This document shows positions 61,636 to 64,000 of a stretch of DNA of 64,000 nucleotides, in pieces. Origin of the DNA: CAZFYZ01 sp964523735 (lineage in GTDB: Bacteria; Armatimonadota; UBA5829); the NCBI GenBank assembly GCA_964523735.1, contig CAZFYZ010000002.1, positions 37,808 through 101,807 of the forward strand. The letters are read 5' to 3'. Numbering within the stretch: the stretch's first letter is position 1; each line of letters opens with the position of its first letter. The notes under the pieces were generated by a model. The model searched no databases. It saw nothing but the letters and a program-made list of their open reading frames with translations, and had not been told where the DNA came from. The translations under genes and the position numbers were made by a program.

Positions 61636-61853
61636 TCCGCATCACTCCCTTCTGCTGCCTCAAATCCCCTGAAGATGCCCTGGGCATATTGCTTCCTGTT
61701 CTCGTGCACCCAGAGCGCCGTCGCGTAGTAATCCATCTCGTGTGCAAGCTCGATCACTCTAAGCGCGTCGAGCATGTTGGTCTTGCCGGAGAGCCTGACG
61801 GCCTCCAGACCCTCCAGCACGTCAGCGGGGACTCTCACCTTAGTTGGCTCCAT
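61620..61853 (-). CDS. DUF5049-family small protein
   Basis: From the ATG at 61853, preceded by GGAGGTGGGCA, the product has 77 residues: MEPTKVRVPADVLEGLEAVRLSG, TNMLDALRVIELAHEM, YYATALWVHENRKQYAQGIFRGF. This is the DUF5049 pattern, found mainly in phages and prophages near amidoligase and amidotransferase genes. The function is unknown; the compact helical form suggests an adaptor or regulator. It overlaps its neighbours on both sides. Confidence 0.85.
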   Translation of the reverse strand: MEPTKVRVPADVLEGLEAVRLSGKTNMLDALRVIELAHEMDYYATALWVHENRKQYAQGIFRGFEAAEGSDAECADR

Positions 61854-62778
61854 TGCCCACCTCCAGTGTCTCGGCGACCGGCTTCGGATTCTTCGGCTTC
61901 GGCCTGCCGTTCTTCCATGCGGCATCTCCCGGCATCGCATTCAGGAGGTGCTTGCGAGCGCTCTTGAACTCGTCCCCTATGAGGCCAAGGTGGAGCAAAA
62001 AGACTCGAAAATCATACTTTGCGCTGGCGGGATCGAACTCACGCTTTCGGCTGGATGCTCCCCGGCTGTTCAGTGCTTTCGCTGCGATGGCAAGGACTAA
62101 CTGCACTGCGGCTTTCACCTTGCCAGCATGCAGCGTCGCTTGGAACCATCGGAACTCGACTGTGCCTCGATACCAGACGTTGTGCAGGTTCACACCGTGG
62201 TAGCGGGTTTGGTCGTAGTGCTGCGGGTGGTGATTGTGGTAGCCATACCAGATGCGGTTCATCTGCTCGCGCGTCTTCGGACGGCTGCGCTCTATCTTGG
62301 CGATCAGTTCCGAGCTAACCGGCTTGGTGTAGTTCCTGAGCCTCGACTCCTCGACGCCGAGCGCCGTCAGGATCAGAGGCTCCTGCTTGTGGACGATCTT
62401 TGCGAGATTGCCGAGGGTCTTTCCATCAAAGGCCGATGCGTCAACGTGGATGTGAATGCCGCACTTGTCATCAACCGTCGCCCCGATCTTGCGGACCGCC
62501 CGGATGACATTCTGCAGGGTGTCGATGTCGTCGTAGTTGAGGACCGGCGATACCACCTCGGCCCTGAGATTGGCGGGCACACTTGTTAGCGAGGAGTCCG
62601 CGACAACCATCCACTTGCGACCACGCTCATCGACCACATGCCAGGGGTCGTAGCAGCTTGGGTTTCCGACATGCTCAACGCTGCCGCCAACTACACTTTG
62701 TATTGCGTGAGCGACGTCACCACGGCTGCGCTTAATGGTCTCGATCTCGATTCCGAACCTGAGTTCCTGGAGCTTCAC
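61840..62778 (-). CDS. Amidoligase-family (COOH-NH2 ligase) enzyme
   Basis: The 312-residue protein starts at a GTG after GGAGGT. The core has the phage/fungal amidoligase pattern related to glutamine synthetase and gamma-glutamylcysteine ligase: RFGIEIETIKR with acidic metal ligands, RAEVVSPVL, CGIHIHVDAS, and GTVEFRWFQATLHAGKV. Such enzymes use ATP to join a carboxylate to an amine. Together with the amidotransferase and the GGCT-like protein this matches a gene set predicted to make peptide-like modifications, probably of phage or cell-wall components. The exact substrates are not known. Confidence 0.9.
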   Translation of the reverse strand: MKLQELRFGIEIETIKRSRGDVAHAIQSVVGGSVEHVGNPSCYDPWHVVDERGRKWMVVADSSLTSVPANLRAEVVSPVLNYDDIDTLQNVIRAVRKIGATVDDKCGIHIHVDASAFDGKTLGNLAKIVHKQEPLILTALGVEESRLRNYTKPVSSELIAKIERSRPKTREQMNRIWYGYHNHHPQHYDQTRYHGVNLHNVWYRGTVEFRWFQATLHAGKVKAAVQLVLAIAAKALNSRGASSRKREFDPASAKYDFRVFLLHLGLIGDEFKSARKHLLNAMPGDAAWKNGRPKPKNPKPVAETLEVGNGAN

Positions 62779-62932
62779 TTATCTACCTCCGAGTTTGCAG
62801 ACTAGCAGAACACATGTTTGGTGTTCCTGCTGTTCAATGAATGCCTCAAACCCCAGGAAACATCAAGTCCAATGAGGCGGATTTCCGAGGAATCTGGTGT
62901 TCTTTTTTCAGAGCGGCCAAGGAGGGCTTGGA
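62779..62932 (-). other. Spacer upstream of the amidoligase
   Basis: About 150 bases between the amidoligase start and the end of the small gene at 62933. It contains the GGAGGT of the amidoligase but no further gene or clear promoter. Confidence 0.5.
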
Positions 62933-63205
62933 TCAGCCTTGAATGGCCTCGCCATGATCCAGACCAGCGTCAAGAAGGGCTTCATTCAGTCGCCGGACAT
63001 GCGCTTCCTCATGGGTGATTCGGGCCATCGCATCAGCAAAGGAATCGGCAAGATCGGTCGGCAGACCAGCCGCTTCTTCAATGCGCCGCAGTCGCTCATC
63101 GAGGTTGGCGAGCAGATCGAGCACGTGGTTTCGGATGACACCATCCCGCTTTTCGGAGGGCGACGGGATGAACTCAGTCATCCCGCCGCTGCGTCTTGTT
63201 ATCAT
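62933..63205 (-). CDS. Small phage-like helical protein
   Basis: The 90-residue product starts at an ATG preceded by GGGAGG. It is charged and probably coiled-coil in the middle (HVLDLLANLDERLRRIEEAAG). It lies 13 bases after the tail-like gene and before the amidoligase on the same strand, as expected for a small phage structural or accessory protein. No family is recognised. Confidence 0.6.
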   Translation of the reverse strand: MITRRSGGMTEFIPSPSEKRDGVIRNHVLDLLANLDERLRRIEEAAGLPTDLADSFADAMARITHEEAHVRRLNEALLDAGLDHGEAIQG

Positions 63206-63218
63206 CTGCGCAACCTCC

Positions 63219-64000
63219 CTAGCTCAGCGTCGCGCCCAGGGAGTGGATGCGCGGATAGATCAGGTTGTTGCCGGTCATTACTGCCTTGTAGCGCACGCGG
63301 TTTCCGGCCGGGTTGGTGAATGTGCAGAGTAGGATGTATTCCGTCCAGGTCTGGTCTATCTCCCTTGTCGAATCGAGCGTCATCGGTTCCCACGTAGCGC
63401 CGCCGTCGTTGGAAGCAAACCAGTTCAGGGAGCAGCCGCTCGGGATGTTCATCTGAGCATAGACCTTGGTGGACTCGACCCCCTGCGTCAGCTCGTTCTC
63501 CCGTGAGATGTATGTGCCATCGGGGTTGTTCAAGTAGCCAATCAGGTTCACATCCTTGTAGTTTAGCGCGGGTGAGTCGTTCACCACACTGCTCGCGAAC
63601 CTGGCGCGCACGAGCACCTGAGCCGCGATATTCGGCAGCCTCTCTTCCTCGGCGGGCACTATCGCATCCCAGGTCGTGCCGCCATCGGTCGAGTATTCCC
63701 AGGTAAGCGCCGTGCCCTGTGGTATCGCCGAATACTCATCGAGATTTAGGTCAGAGAACTGCACGCCGGTGATCGGCTGGAACCTGACCTCCCCGCTTGC
63801 CGCGAAGTCATAGCCGTATATCTTCATCGCAAGGTCGGAGCCATTCAACGGAGTCCACGTCTCGGCGTTCGAGCTTTCGAGGAGCACGCCTGTGGTATAG
63901 GTCTGCTTGGTGATGACGCCGTTCTGGCCCAACTGGCCCAGAGTCGCCACGCGCACGCGGTAGTTCGTGCTGTCAGTAAGGATCACTACCGCATAGCTGG
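63219..64000 (-). CDS. Phage tail/fibre-like protein, N-terminus cut by window edge
   Basis: The frame is open to the right edge (the first internal start is a GTG at 63986), so at least 260 residues of a larger protein are visible. The sequence is beta-rich with paired ALTWEYSTDGGTTWDAI and SLNWFASNDGGATWEPM segments, a duplicated carbohydrate-binding-like or fibre domain, and RVRYKAVMTGNNLIYPRIHSL at the end (first and last parts of that stretch are RVRYKAVM and IYPRIHSL). Such proteins form phage tail tips or decorate baseplates. It defines the phage character of the right end of the window. Confidence 0.65.
   Translation of the reverse strand, partial: SYAVVILTDSTNYRVRVATLGQLGQNGVITKQTYTTGVLLESSNAETWTPLNGSDLAMKIYGYDFAASGEVRFQPITGVQFSDLNLDEYSAIPQGTALTWEYSTDGGTTWDAIVPAEEERLPNIAAQVLVRARFASSVVNDSPALNYKDVNLIGYLNNPDGTYISRENELTQGVESTKVYAQMNIPSGCSLNWFASNDGGATWEPMTLDSTREIDQTWTEYILLCTFTNPAGNRVRYKAVMTGNNLIYPRIHSLGATLS

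Noticed and set aside
1..64000. tRNA or rRNA genes
   Set aside because: No T-arm, anticodon-arm or rRNA signatures were found by reading both strands; a covariance search would be needed to exclude a tRNA.

Overview
The window looks like a metagenome-assembled scaffold (three runs of N: 30811-30820, 36858-36867, 54593-54692) from a Gram-negative, largely anaerobic bacterium. An outer membrane is implied by a TolC-type channel, a porin and several secreted giant proteins. Anaerobic metabolism is implied by HydG, FmdE, radical SAM proteins, ferredoxin-MinD ATPases and NifX/NifU-like proteins. DUF1559-like pilins with an H-X9-DG-type motif, LytS/LytTR signalling and a c-di-AMP riboswitch would suit Armatimonadota or a neighbouring phylum. 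That placement is inference only; no rRNA or universal marker gene is present.

Layout. 1-4.5 kb: a secreted repeat protein, a pseudopilin-like protein and a LytS/LytTR two-component pair. 4.6-5.9 kb: two divergent paralogous 124-residue secreted proteins. 5.9-14.2 kb: a minus-strand operon (CsoR/CstR-like repressor, thioredoxin, TolC, DUF2892, HlyD, RND pump, NapH-like ferredoxin) with two CsoR-type operator boxes. 14.4-16.5 kb: an MscS channel interrupted by TGA, a DUF389 protein and a Cys-rich four-helix copper-binding protein. 16.8-21.4 kb: an operon of opine-dehydrogenase-like, B12-binding mutase-like and Cys-less asparagine-synthetase-like genes behind a c-di-AMP (ydaO) riboswitch. 21.5-22.1 kb: a PadR repressor. 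22.1-27.2 kb: a secreted phosphoesterase and a porin/ZnuA/ZnuB metal-uptake operon without an ATPase.

27.2-42.9 kb: a long metal and iron-sulfur block. It runs pyridoxamine-oxidase-like, DUF5320, two NifX-like, NapH-like, FmdE, ferredoxin-MinD, methyltransferase, HydG, radical SAM, Mrp, metallo-beta-lactamase, second ferredoxin-MinD, NifX, thioesterase, IscU-DUF364 fusion, Spy-like, SafE-like and CopA-like P-type ATPase. A 19-bp palindrome close to TAGATGTAAGTTACATCTA lies in front of padR, the porin operon, the oxidase-like gene, the DUF5320-HydG block and safE-copA. I read this as a single PadR regulon joining metal transport to iron-sulfur or organometallic cofactor assembly. HydG carries both of its diagnostic cysteine motifs, but no hydrogenase, HydE or HydF gene is in the window.

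42.9-44.8 kb: peroxiredoxin, CoA-binding protein, terminator and promoter. 44.8-59.6 kb: a four-gene minus-strand operon from one strong promoter. It encodes a roughly 3,100-residue subtilisin-like exoprotein, a PD-(D/E)XK-fold protein, a PKD/beta-helix exoprotein and a helical protein with a hydrophobic hairpin. 59.9-64 kb: an XRE regulator, then a phage-like amidoligase island (tail-like protein, small protein, amidoligase, DUF5049, class II glutamine amidotransferase, gamma-glutamylcyclotransferase-like).
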